NCBI GenBank assembly: GCA_032622095.1
Contig: CP136066.1
Coordinates: forward strand, 67,526,278-67,590,277
DNA from: Siphonodentalium dalli
Lineage: Eukaryota; Mollusca; Scaphopoda; Gadilida; Siphonodentaliidae
Direction of reading: 5' to 3'
Length of the DNA: 64,000 nt
Below are positions 30,847 to 42,274 of this stretch, piece by piece; positions within the stretch are counted from its first letter, which is position 1, and every line of letters starts with the position of its first letter. The notes beneath the pieces are model-generated. The model searched no databases. It was not told the origin of the DNA and saw only the letters and a list, made by a program, of their open reading frames with translations. The translations under genes were made by a program, and so were the position numbers.

Positions 30847-33439
30847 TTACCTCGCAATGCATTCTTGAGCGAAAACAATACTCACATTAGGAACACGGGT
30901 AATTTGTATTGATTTGTCATTTATAAACTATAGTTGATCAAGACAACACCGAAATGCCTCTAACCAAATACCAAAAGGCAGTATTTCTGGAAGAAGTTGA
31001 ACACAAAAAAGACATACTATTTCATACTAGTTCATTAGCGTTGTAACTTTCAATAAATTAGGTAATTTTAGTAGTTACAAGGAACACATACTGCTACCTC
31101 ACATCCAAGCTGACACCCCCTAAGGTTTGACAATTTCTAAATATAGGCCTTTTCAATCCAAACTTTTGACAAACGGAGGTAAATATGCAAATGTTGGCCT
31201 AAAACAAACACATACCCTCTAATAAATTGTTGGAAAACCAAAATAAGAGAACAAGTTCAACATATTGTTGTTGTAAAATTTCCATTTCATGTTGTTTCAG
31301 TTATCAAATTTCCTACTGTTGAACGTGTTGATAAAATGTTTGGGGGCGAGAAACATAACCCAACCCCCTTGTCGCGATGTCCCTGTGGTTTGTACTTGAG
31401 ATTTCCAGCTGACAAAAACATTTTCATAAGGGGGTGAATAGACCCCTTGTCGCCACGTCCCTGCGTATCATAGATGGGTATATTATCCGGGTTGAGGGTG
31501 CGAAAACTGAAAAATTATGTTGGACACACAATACGAAGACCTTCTAATCACGTTCCTTAACGTTATTACTTTCATAGTACTCGGAACATTCTTTGTGATT
31601 GGGAGATATTTGTAAATACAAAAAACACGTACAATTTGTGATTTGTAATCGTAGGTTCATAGTATTAGCGGAATGATAAATTGTTATTTCTTACAAACAA
31701 TTGTAGATTCTTACAAATAAAACGCTTCATAGTATTTACCCCAGGTTGATTCACCATCAGATCAGACCATGAACCGATCGCTAAAAGTCATTTATTGGGC
31801 TACAAGGGGACAATAACAGTGCGAAAATTGACATCCAACGTAAGCTTTGATAAGCATAATATAGGATTTGTCAAATTCGTACATCAATTGACGCAATATT
31901 CTATTAAACTCACACATAAATGCAGTAACAATGTCAATTATTTGGCAACGACGATGTACAACTCGTTGAACGGTAATTTTCATTTGTATACGACGTATCT
32001 GACACCGATCGGGTAGCTTAGTTCTGCAGTAAGCTCATGTATACTGCATCAATGTTATATATAGGCACCGTGCCTTCGTGCACGTGCTTCATAGGTATCA
32101 ACCGATTAATCGATTCTGATAACTAAAGCGTATTTTGAAGAAATGTTATTGGTGTACATGTACTAATCAGCAATCGTGTCAATATCGACTTATGTTCGGA
32201 TTATTGTTTGAGGAAGCCAATGAGTGGCTCACAAGAAAAGATGTGCAGAATGGAATTTGGAAAATCTAGCAATCCAGGAAAACATATTAAGAGAAAACCC
32301 AGCTCTAGTAAAAGACAACCATTAAAAGACAACATGGTTGTCTAAGATTAGAGATGGCATGTGACCCACTCATGGCCCAAAACCCAATGATGGCGTGCAA
32401 ATGGTGACATTCTCCTTCTTATTTGAAAGTCAGACCCCTATGTAAAGGCATTGATGGCACAGGTGCACTCGTTGTCCTATTCCAAGATATGACAAATTCA
32501 GCAGATGACGCAAGTTTACCAGCAACATCTGTGCGTGATAAATTCCTCGTCATTTGAACTGACTTCAATTCCTTTATACGTTCACATTGAACGTATTTTT
32601 AAAATCCACATATGCCATTTATAATGAGCGCATACCAGTTATTCCGTTTAATGGTGGGCATTTTGTATGGGGGTGCTTCAAATATGACCGATGCGCACGT
32701 ATTTGTAATATGAATACGCTCATTTACGATTTTTTTTGTGATTTATGACAACCTGGAACTTGATCAATATCACCAACGCCACATACAATGTTTTTTTCCA
32801 CAAATATTGTCATTGTAAGTGTAAAATGATTGATAAGCTATTTATAATATGTGTTGAATCGGAATCAATTCATCAAGTTGACAATCGAGTGGCAGAATAG
32901 TCAGGCGATTCTTCGCCCACTATCCAGCCGCTATTAACTCATTATGCAAGGCGTCCCCCTCCTTTCAATTGGGCAGTTTATCGTTATACATCATAGCGAA
33001 CTTTGAATACTCAAAGTTAAACCTGTTCTGAGTAGAAACTTTGACGGATTTTTTAGATTTCTGTTTTGGAACAATGGAATCGTCTTCCTTTGTTGGTTTG
33101 TAGCAAATTGTAAAAATGCAGGAGCTGTATCCATTGTCTGTGACACAGGTTCTGTCAACAATAATTTACGAAACAAATGGCTAAATTATTTTCTTTTCTA
33201 TTCTGAAAATGTTGTAATAAAATCTGCTTATTCCCATAGACATGCTTATATTACAATATTTGTGTTATATCTAATTTTTCATGCGATTAGGTGAAATAAT
33301 TGATACTGAATTACCTGTTATTAAATGGTGATGTGTAAAAAAAGTTACTTGATATATGTTAGAATTATATCTGAGGTTTGCATTTGTCAACATTGTAATC
33401 TAAAATCAGGAATATGATTGAGAGAATTAAACTAAGATA
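30847..33439. other. Intergenic, nothing recognised
   Basis: Long AT-rich stretch without supported coding sequence. The two facing ORFs at 31792-32016 are mirror frames of the same DNA. A short stem AGACAACC/GGTTGTCT lies at 32313-32343. Confidence 0.5.
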
Positions 33440-33729
33440 TATAACCCAGCATCTTAAACACCAAGATGTATGTGTTACCTCGACGACTGGTATCACTGCC
33501 AATAAGCTCGGAAGTCAAGCAACCACAATTCAGATGGTCAGGTCATGGTGGGCATTGCTTCATTGACATAATACACATGCTGAATGAGGATAAGCGATAT
33601 GTCGAGCAATACAAGCGCATAAAAACATACTGTCTAATCATTGATGAAATTGGTATGCTATCAAAGGTTTGCTTTGAACAACTAGAGAAGACGATTAGAG
33701 AAATAAGAGAGAATGACAATACTTTGTAG
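33440..33729 (+). pseudogene. PIF1-like DNA helicase remnant
   Basis: Fragment of a superfamily 1B helicase of the PIF1 kind, which unwinds DNA 5' to 3' and is common in large eukaryotic mobile elements. One frame carries VCVTSTTGITANKLG and QATTI. After a frameshift near 33530 the next carries RWSGHGG, then the Walker B motif CLIIDEIGMLS and FEQLEKTIREIREND before TAG at 33727-33729. The Walker A (P-loop) and the C-terminal helicase motifs are missing, so no activity is possible. It lies 550 bases upstream of a protease/zinc-finger remnant on the same strand, and the two may derive from one element (inference). Confidence 0.75.
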
Positions 33730-34278
33730 GTATGTATACATGTAAATAATCGTCACCTCAACACGAATTCAGTGAAAATTATTTATTGTTAATAATTCCT
33801 ATGCGTGATTTACCAAATTGGGACACTTCTCTCTGTCAGGGGCCAGAATGAATTTGACAAAAAATACAAAACACTTTCTTACATATATGACAGTTGGCAG
33901 TATTCTCAGCCGAAAAGTGAAATGTGTTCCACTGGACAATCAAAAAACGTTCTTCCAAAAAAGCGGAATGTCGCTGGAAAGGTCTCGAGCAAAATATACA
34001 TCCAGACAAATCTAAAATAAAGAGACGGAAACTGGACAAGATCGTGTCTGAGCTAAATGTTGATGGGACATATCTTTTTTAACGATAAATTGGGTCATTG
34101 CGCTTTTGCAAAGAAAGTTTCCTGATGTCCCTGAGCGATGGAATGAAGTTCAGTAGATGGGTGAGGAAGTTTCTACAGCTCGTGACATTTGTTTATTTGG
34201 GTGAAACACACGTATATTCGTCATTCACGTTAAACATTGCAGTCGCCTGATTGAAAGATACATTGCACAGTAGCCTGA
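33730..34278 (+). other. Possible continuation of the helicase-protease remnant
   Basis: Contains protein-like but unassigned pieces on the plus strand, for example NEFDKKYKTLSYIYDSW (33850-33900), RRKLDKIVSELNVDG (34024-34065) and ALLQRKFPDVPERWNEVQ (about 34100-34155), broken by stops and frameshifts. They may be element-coding remains. Confidence 0.3.
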
Positions 34279-34694
34279 TTGAAAGATACAATTATTAGTC
34301 AATCATGGAGAGTGGTCATGAATGGGTGCCAATTGACACCACAATTCGTTGGAAATGATGCAAAAGGAAAGTTTCATTTTCATGATCTATGCTCTTCAGA
34401 AAAGGCAGACACTGGTGTTTTGGCAATAGCTGTAGCCACTGAACTCTGTCGCTCATTCAAGCCAAAAGCCTGCAGAAACCATCTTTCAAATTGCATTTCA
34501 AAACAATCTGTAGTACAATTTCCATCATCCAAAAAATACATATTTCAAAACCAACAATAGTCACAGTACCAATATACTGTTCTTGTATATTACCCTGTTA
34601 TTATGTGGCAGAAAAGGGCTATATATATTCACGAATAATGATAGAGTGCCAAGATTGTAAGGTTTGGCATCACGAATCTTGCGTCAGTGAATGA
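34279..34694 (+). pseudogene. C48/ULP1-like protease and zinc-finger remnant
   Basis: Resembles the C-terminal module of transposon-encoded proteins in invertebrates: the end of a C48 (ULP/SENP-type) cysteine protease followed by a Cys-rich finger. The first frame has TGVLAIAVATELCRSFKP where the family has (Q)..DCG.FA.AFAT.L, then RNHLSNCISKQSVVQFPSS. After a frameshift near 34550 the second frame has VPIYCSCILPCYY and MIECQDCKVWHHESCVS, a PHD-like C..C...C..C..W.H..C pattern. The catalytic Cys of the DCG motif reads Thr here (ADTG), so the protease would be inactive even without the frameshift. ULP-like proteases cleave ubiquitin-like modifiers; the role in elements is unclear. Confidence 0.6.
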
Positions 34695-35012
34695 TAAATA
34701 ACTTTGTATGCCAAATTTAGCAGTGTATTCTTTGGTAATACGTTTCAATAAGTCATTGGGTATCAAACATATTCAAATAATTTGATAAATATACAGGTCC
34801 ACAGTTTCTGAATTAAAACTATCAGTGGCCATATTGATTTTGCCACTATTGTTACAAGATCAATGCTTGTGCCACATTAGGTTCATTCGTAATTTAATAA
34901 TCCGCAAATATTGTTATAACAATCTATCTTTCTGAGAAATAAAGTCGTCTCGCCACAGATGAACCAGCTAAATAGACTAGACAAAGTGGCATATATTATA
35001 TATTCTGTTCAG

Positions 35013-35278
35013 GTAACAGTTTAAATGCGTTACTAAAGTTCGAAAGCAAGATCAGATCAACGGCCGTTATGGCGCTCGTACCAGATGCTGTTAACCTCAC
35101 GAAAATCCACACCAGCCTGCACACAAGTGTCCAGGGTATTAGATGCGGGAACAAATATACGAGAGGGGAGAGCTCTTTCCGAAAAAGGTCGTTCTTGCAG
35201 AGGTGGTAGATGTCGTCGGTAAACAATCTTCGTCGACAGATCTGATGGCAACTACGGAGATCACTACACCCGAGAGAG
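35013..35278 (+). CDS. Candidate exon with strong splice sites, frame broken
   Basis: Bordered by TATTCTGTTCAG (AG at 35011-35012) and a perfect donor GAG|GTAAGT at 35279. The frame entering in phase 2 reads NSLNALLKFESKIRSTAVMA, DAVNLTKIHTSLHTSVQG and RCGNKYTRGESSFRKRSF, then meets TAG. The second frame reaching the donor reads FPKKVVLAEVVDVVG and STDLMATTEITTPER. A single frameshift near 35155 would join them, so it is probably a decayed exon. No domain recognised. Confidence 0.35.
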
Positions 35279-36398
35279 GTAAGTATAGTCTTTATCCTGT
35301 AGTAATGAAATTCCTAGGGCATTTGATTCATAAAAATTTAGCTTTCGAACGGAAAAAATGTTTATAAAGATCAGCATTATTTGCTCGAGTTTATGGACTG
35401 AAAAATGATTCGGCTTTGAACTCTCTCAAATTCTTTCACTTTGATATTTCAGTGGATATTTCAAATGATCTCTTTTGAGGGAAACATCACCAGTTCATTC
35501 AAATGATTACTCGTTATTTATTCATCATACATGTGGCTTCATTTCGGGCATAGGGACGACAACAGAAATTACCCGCATATCTTTAATGTGTCATCTCTGG
35601 CGATCAGAGTGCCCTTGAGCAATTAATTAAATGCAGACCAACTTGTATTAACCACATTTATTTGGCACAATGCATTCTAAAATCAAAGTTAATTTGATTG
35701 TTCTGTTTTCTAGTTATGCAGTTATTTGTTAGAATTTACATATTTCATACTGTGTGTACTTGTACATACATGCTTGATGTAAGTAATTACTGTCACCTGC
35801 ATAATAAACTAAAGGAATCAATCAATATCTATATTATTTCTTCAGCACTCACTACATTCATTGCATACATAAAACTTGCTCAACATAAACTTTCAGTTTA
35901 CAACATTAACACAGTTTATTAGGTATACATAGCTTTATTAAATTAAGCTAAATACAAAGCATGATTTCATGATATATATTTTATAAACAAATAGCACAGG
36001 CAATTAGGGATAAGGCCAACAAGCCGAAAGGAAGACATTGTGATTTAGAACATTTGTTTCCTCAATACTTCTCTATAATTCATTAAACAGAAACGTGGGG
36101 TACATGAAGATTTAATACATGCATGGATGTCTCTTTTTTAAACCTTCGGCTCCGCCTCGGATGTTCACAATCGACATCCAGGTATTAAATATCCATGTAT
36201 CCCCGATTTTGCCGAAGATCACTATAATAATATCCCATATACAGAATAAATTTATAACGCATTCGTCAACATCTCGGCCCAAATGGAAATTGTACAGCTT
36301 CTTTGTTTTGAATGAGGGGTGTCCATGTAATCAATATAATAGTATACCATCGATTGTCAGAAAAACATACATTTAAGAATTCATCTATTTTATTGCAG

Positions 36399-36630
36399 AT
36401 AATGATCCGAGTCAAATTCATATCTCCGGTGACGGAGCATGTCAATAATAGGGAGTTTGGGGTACCTCAACTCATTCGTGACGTCCAACGAAACCATAAA
36501 ACGGACAAGTTTCGATCCTTTGCCAAAACCAGAAGCAAATGGGCCGGTGTGAATAGGGAAGGTGGCGATGACCACGGTGGGCACCATCAGTAATGACTTG
36601 ATCAAATGCTTTCGGAGAAAAGGAGCGTCG
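36399..36630 (+). CDS. Candidate exon with strong splice sites
   Basis: Lies between CTATTTTATTGCAG (AG at 36397-36398) and a consensus donor TCG|GTAAGT at 36631. The main frame reads MIRVKFISPVTEHVNNREFG, PQLIRDVQRNHKTDKF, RSFAKTRSKWAGVNREGG and DDHGGHHQ, then TAA at 36591-36593, about 40 bases before the donor. An alternative entry frame (NDPSQIHISGDGACQ) is short. The stop before the donor argues for a 3'-terminal coding exon with a spliced UTR or for decay. No family assigned. Confidence 0.3.
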
Positions 36631-37769
36631 GTAAGTTACCATATATAGTACCAGTAATAGCAGTGCATACTACATCATGCACATCCTGCAAGTATATACT
36701 ACCCAGAGCAATACAACCAATAGTTATACCACACCAGACATCTAATTTACTGGACTGTAGATATGAATGTAAAACAGCCTAGGCATGTGTCCGTTTGTAT
36801 TTATAAGGGATGACTCTTTGTACTCTTCCCTACATCATTTGAACACCAAACGCGCGAAGAGACTTAAAATTTAGACTGGGACATTTAATCTAGGTCCCCC
36901 TTCACATACGCATTTGATTCAATTTGGTATATGAAGATCAAAAAGGATTATAACAAAACTGCTTGGTTCGATGTTGGTATTTGGTTCTCCCGGGAACCAA
37001 ATTGGGAACTATTTAATCGATGTGATTCTTACAGGCTTTGTTGACGTCGGTATTGCACACATTATGGCACATTCACATGCATTAATCTGCAATAACATAT
37101 GACTTAAAATATCCACCATAAATGTACGCTGCAGACAGGAATGGGGGGGGGGGGGGAATAGACCAGAAGTGGGTATCCCTACCTAATGCGAGTATTGGAA
37201 ATTCTCCAAGTTGTTCAACTTGTTTAACACCTTTAACATGGAGAATATGCAATAGATGTCCAATATCAGAACATAAAATTATTTATGCATTTATGGTTTC
37301 ACCCGGAAATGATTGCAACAGAACGTTTCTTTCTAGGAATAAGTACATACGCCCATTATAAACTTGTTTCAATTTTCTCCACTTTTCAAAATATTTTACC
37401 ATAAAATAGGGGAATTGTCTCATAAGATGAAGCTCCGAAATTAGATAAACGCTTATTTTTGAAGGCACATAACTTTAAAGAAACAGAACGATTTTGGGGA
37501 AATATTTCTGTAATCAGGAAAGTAAGATCTACAAACGGGACATCAAGTTGAAAGTGAATTTGAATATTTGACAAATACATCGCGGAAAATCCATAAATTG
37601 ATGATTTTACAAAAGTATAAATTTATTTCACAAAATACCCTATTTTCCCCTTTCTTGATTTTATTGTTGCTTATTACTAGTATGGGTTTGTGAACTTATT
37701 TCTGGAAAGAAAACATTTGTTGCAATTAGCTTCTGGTTTAACATTTTTGCTCATAAATGTTTCACGGAA
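36631..37769. other. Intronic or intergenic, nothing recognised
   Basis: Holds a 14-nt poly-G tract at 37143-37156 and no supported gene. The ORF at 37122-37361 starts across the G run and encodes SPSCSTCLTPLTWRICNRC, but has no further support. Confidence 0.4.
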
Positions 37770-38760
37770 TTTTATCCTGCTTTATCCACTGACAAGACAC
37801 GTAGAAGCGCCGACAATTATTATTCGGCCCCACTACTTCGAAAATCATTAACGAGCATTATGTTGCTGGAGCTACTCATCCGCGTGCTCCATATGTAGAA
37901 ACGAGACACCACGTGTGACATCGAAATCGTAACATGTCTCGTTCAGTACCATTTAGTTGTGAAACATAGCTCTGTTGGTAATTTCGTCGACATTATGTGA
38001 CATCGACATGGTAATATATCTCTTTCAGTACCATTTAGTCGCGAAGAGTTACTCTGTTGGTAATTAGCTTCAAAAGAAAAACATCACTGACCATTTGTTG
38101 TTCAGCATCAGGTATTGATATCCACGTTAAGTGTGTTCTTGGACGACTATGTAATCATGACCGCCGTTGTTAACTGACAAACTGAAAGTTTGAGTGACAC
38201 AGAAAAGAGCGTTCCATGATATTTTATTCCTGATATGGTAGTAATAAAGAGCGTTTATTTCACTCTTGAGCGCGAACAATTGGCAAAACAGGTGAAAAAA
38301 TTCTTACTATAGAAAGTTTTTCTCACGGCATACGAAACCGGCATATCAATATGTTGTTTATTGATAAGCCTATCGTATACATCCTCCAAATTTGGCAGAA
38401 ATATCCGTTAGAAGAAGCCATATGAGTATGACCAGGTGAAATTACATTCATTAAAATTAACGAATGATCGGTCGAAGGACATGGTATGTAAGTAGATGTG
38501 CCATGTTTTCATCGAAATCGTTCAAATTCGATAGCTCACATCTACATACGATCACAATTGCGCTTTCAAAATTAAAACATGATCTGTCATAAATACGGGA
38601 TGTTGGGTATGCCTATTAATTCAAATTTTAAATCAAAGATGGCTGCAATCCGCCATGTTTTTCATAGAAATTCGGAACAGTTCGATAGCTCCTATCTGTA
38701 TACGAATTGCGAACTGTAACAGTAATGTTATGGCTTGAATGAGCGACTCCTAAATAATTA
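37770..38760 (+). repeat. Dispersed repeat R1, longest copy
   Basis: The most complete copy: TTATCCTGCTTTATCCACTG at about 37774, CCTCGAAAATCATTAACGAGC, GAAACGAGACACCACGTGTG, CTGTTGGTAAT, GTTGTTCAGCATCAGG, GAGCGTTCCATGATATTTTA, AATAAAGAGCGTTTATTTCA, GAAGCCATATGAGTATGACC, and a 3' region with two diverged units (GTGCCATGTTTTCATCG, CCGCCATGTTTTTCATAG). Repeated TCAGTACCATTTAGT at 37944 and 38025 shows an internal duplication. No conserved ORF. Confidence 0.85.
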
Positions 38761-38936
38761 TATGTGGTAATAATCGAGATGTTTTGTAAGTTATACAAGT
38801 ATAGTGCAATACAAATTCATTTAAGATTATACATTGTACATATCATATAGGGAGGTATACACTGTATGTTAGAACCATTGTCAAACAATTCGTGTAATGG
38901 GAACTAGGCGTGTATCCTTGTGCTGTTGAATATATT

Positions 38937-40293
38937 GTTTATGGTTAAAACAACATTTTTGTGCCAGCTTGTGTAGGACCACATTAAGGTATTTGTGTCT
39001 ATATATAATAAGTAGTATCAATATATAATAAGTGGTATCATCCCCCCTTAACTGACAATAATGCTGAATAGCTCACTCTCATCGGTTCCTTTGTGATAAT
39101 GTTACCCAGGTTCCCAAAAACTGTGATAAAGTTACCAATGTTAACGAAATCTCGTTTGTTCATCACGGGTCCCTTTTGCGTATTAAAAATTGCGCATTCC
39201 ATTCAATTCACGGGTCACGGAGGACGCTCTGCTGTCAAAACTTGAAAGTTTCGATATTTACAAATATGTCCTCAAAGGGGAGGGAAATAACGAATGATGC
39301 CATGAGGGTTATAAAGGGTTCAGGTGGCCCACTCACGGACAAAATCATTACATTGGAACCGTTGGTCCCCTACACTTGTGTGTCTAAGGCTAAGTGGGTC
39401 GCCCGCGATGTTCACTATTGTCGGGGCGATGAAAATTGTCAACGTCGCTGCGGCGGACAGGGTCAATGCAGCGATGGTTAGATCTATAATTAGAAATTGT
39501 GATAAGTGCACCAGATGGCGCAGAATACCAGAGGGCTTCCACCAAACAGCGTTGTGTTTTTCGTCCATTTCAATTGTTGTCGTGTTTAGTGATTAATATA
39601 CTGTATAAATTACAGTTAGACTAGCAGTTTATATGTATAATCATATGTTACATATCTTACCAATTTAAATCCTTTCTGCTTGTCGTGAATTCAAATGCCA
39701 GTGCCATCTGAGTCTTTCTGGCGCGTAGCAGGGGACGTCGATTCTCCAGAATTTTGCAAGAAATTCTCCTTAAAACCTGATTTATTTTTGCAAATGAGTT
39801 ATCTTACTTGCCGTACATGCTACTATTGCTAGAAAAGATCATAGCTGGTCACTTTGAGCCTCAAAATATGCATATGGAATAACTACTTCGAAGGTGGCTC
39901 AATTGATGTACATGGGCGGTTCGAGAATGATACTATAAAGGTGTACGATACTTATCACTGAGAGGTATGTATAATTACAATACAGCTTCATGTAAATGTA
40001 GTTTACACATCTACGCGTGCCTATACACTAGTTCTAGTAAATAGTCTACTTTTTTGTATACATTTACATGCAAATCAATGCCAACATTTGGCAAAAGTTC
40101 AGTTTTGATATTTTTATTGTTTTTATTTCTGTATTTGTTTTACATTTATATTTGATAATCAGACGATAAACATCGTTATATCAAGAAAACTGCATTTTTA
40201 CAATTATTTTTTAACAAACATTGTCAACCAATAACCTACAGGGATGGGTGAAAACATTCCTCGCGTACATGGGCGAAAAAAATGACTGAATTA
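38937..40293 (+). repeat. Repeat R2, copy B
   Basis: Colinear with 22001-23116; see there. It contains about 225 extra bases (39541-39770) between the core ORF end and AAAACCTGATTTATTTTTGC. Since copy A joins CCC directly to CTGATTTATTTTTG, copy A most likely carries the deletion. Confidence 0.9.
39176..39596 (+). pseudogene. R2 core ORF, copy B
   Basis: The start codon used in copy A (ATGGCGGC) reads TTGCGCA here, so the MAASIQF frame is lost. Frame 1 (39176-39481) keeps RVIKGSGGPLTDKI, EPLVPYTCVSKAKW and the Cys-rich CRGDENCQRRCGGQGQCSDG. The other frame (39324-39596) reads FTIVGAMKIVNVAAADRVNA, MVRSIIRNCDKCTRWRR and IPEGFHQTALCF. The motif CDKCTRWRRIPEG has the look of a CW-type zinc finger (C..C..WR.LP), known from chromatin proteins, but only the first two Cys are evident. 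Both frames overlap, so the true reading frame is undecided. Confidence 0.45.
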
Positions 40294-41694
40294 CCAACAA
40301 TAGTTTGAACCACGGGAGCTGGCCCCTCGTTTGAGAGATCGATAACAAATCTAGATATCAAATCTCAGTTCATCCATTGCTGAAATATTTGTGTATACGG
40401 ACAGAATATCTCAAGTTGATCTATTACACTAATGATAGTCTTGGTAATACGTATAACTTGTTTGGCATATTTATAGAACAATATAGACATCGTTCATATG
40501 AAGGGTGTGGAGATGATTGGTTGCCGACTATGCTAATATATATTATATACCAATTGGGTTAAATTACTAGTTTGACTATAATGATGTCAAGTGTGTATGC
40601 CATCGCACTTCAGCGGCAAAAAATATCAAAGTAAATTACAAATACCGACACTTGTAAATAAATAAAAGACACGCGACCATTGGCTAGTCTTTGATTAACA
40701 GTGTCAATGTGAGCATGCCCTTAGCGACTGATCTAGACAGTCTTCGGGAACATATCATCAAAATGTCTATTGCGTTGAGAATGAGAAAGCTTGTTTTCCC
40801 CAGTTAATTAATAAGGCATTTAATAATCCATGTTTCAACATTCACATTTTTCAGTGCAATGGTTTCTCAGTTGAACCACGCGCTCGACTTTTTGGCCGTT
40901 TGACTGTTTTACCAATATTTTAAAAAGTGTTACGAAGGTTTACGTGATTTATGAGATTCCACAAATCGATGTACCGCTCGTAGACGAATGTTCAAATTAT
41001 TGTTCCATACAAATGCAACAAAGTCCCCATGAGAAAACAGAAGAATTATTACCTTCACCACGTCGCAGCGTAGCAACATGTTCATTGTTAGACTGCAAAG
41101 AAATGAATTAACGTGTTACGTCACCTTTTGTTATTTCTGACTGAGCTTCCACGGAAAATGTTCATAGTCATATTCACGTCTTCGTTGTCTGGACACAAGC
41201 GTTTTAATGATCACTTTAAATTTTACCAAATATATTAGTTTTTGAAATATAAATCATATTAAAATTCCTTAAATACCATGAGTTTATTGACACAAAATGA
41301 TAAATGACTGTGCGAAAAATCGAAATCGAAAAATATTTGGCTCAATGTCGAAATATAGGAGAATTCCTGTAAGAAAATGTTCACTAAACTTATTGATTAT
41401 CGCCTGTTCATGAATCACAGTTCGACATGCAGACTTACTGTATGTTTCCTCTTCCAAAATTCTGCAAATAATGTTTACTTTTCATCCAAAGTTTTTTAAT
41501 TTTTGTCAATGTTTTGTTTCGTTACGTTTCGGGAAAAACCCACTCGATCTGCAGATGGATCGATAATATTCGGACGGGAATGGGGCAAGTTTCTTTCGGT
41601 CCGTTATTTGAGAACATATAGTTACTTGTTTCAACCGTCTTTTAAGGGCGAAAATGTTTTTTAAATCAATATTTAACAATCAATGGCATAATTA
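40294..41694. other. Intergenic, nothing recognised
   Basis: No supported gene. The single ORF at 40377-40562 is short and unsupported. Confidence 0.5.
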
Positions 41695-41838
41695 TAAGGA
41701 ATAATCTCAGTTTCCTAATGTAATTACAGTCTAAAGGCATATGCCGAATCACAAACTCTTATATATTCTTATAGGTTTGTGATTCGGCATATGCCTTTAG
41801 ACTGTGTAATTACATTAGGAAACCGAGATTATTCCTTA
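41695..41838. mobile_element. 144-bp foldback element
   Basis: TAAGGAATAATCTCAGTTTC at the left is the complement of GAAACCGAGATTATTCCTTA at the right, with one mismatch in the shown part. The arms continue with CTAATGTAATTAC, AGTCTAAAGGCATATGCC and GAATCACAAAC around a short TATATATTCTTATA centre. Same length class as the 145-bp element at 9711 but unrelated in sequence. The 5' end of an R1 fragment follows at once. Confidence 0.88.
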
Positions 41839-41839
41839 A

Positions 41840-41995
41840 ATATTGGTCAATTTAATTAACATAATATTATCCTGCTTTATCCACTGATAAGACATTTGGT
41901 AGCGCCGACACCGACACCTGTTGGGCCCCAGTGCCTCGAAAATCATTAACGAGTACGTTGTCGCAGCTACTCCTCCGCGTGGTTCACATGTAGAA
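41840..41995 (+). repeat. Repeat R1, 5' fragment
   Basis: TATTGGTCAATTTAATTAAC, ATTATCCTGCTTTATCCACT, GCGCCGACACCGACA, CCTCGAAAATCATTAACGAG and CTCCTCCGCGTGGTTCACAT match R1. Truncated at about 41995, just before the TIR element at 42003. Confidence 0.8.
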
Positions 41996-42002
41996 TTAAA
42001 AC

Positions 42003-42274
42003 TTAAACGAGGCTTCACCCGTGAAGGTGAAGTTTAATTGTGATTCTATGAAGTATAGAATCACTGGAGGGATCAACTGAGATAGCATCACTGCGCATGT
42101 GTCCACGACAACACCTCATTCTTAGAAGAATGTGTCTACTATTGATCTGTAGTAAAGCTGTAGGGATCACACCCATGGTGGGTTATGGGGCGGGCGGCAG
42201 TTGATCCCTCCAGTGATGCTATACTTCATAGAATCACAATTAAACTTCACCTTCACGGGTGAAGCCTCGTTTAA
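42003..42274. mobile_element. 272-bp TIR element with TTAA ends
   Basis: TTAAACGAGGCTTCACCCGT (left) and ACGGGTGAAGCCTCGTTTAA (right) begin inverted repeats of roughly 80 bp that include CACCTTCACGGGTG, CAATTAAACTTC, ATTCTATGAAGTATAG and TGGAGGGATCAACT. The outermost TTAA could be part of the TIR or a 4-bp TTAA target duplication as used by piggyBac and Kolobok elements; the sequence cannot separate these. The interior of about 110 bp is non-coding. A related GAATCACT..GGGTCAACTGAGA phrase lies just outside at 42297-42322. Confidence 0.85.

Noticed and set aside
33440-33729. Helicase half of the Helitron at 53384
   Set aside because: The motifs (TTGI, RWSG, IIDEIGMLS) fit a different PIF1-like lineage, and it lies 20 kb away without the Helitron array.
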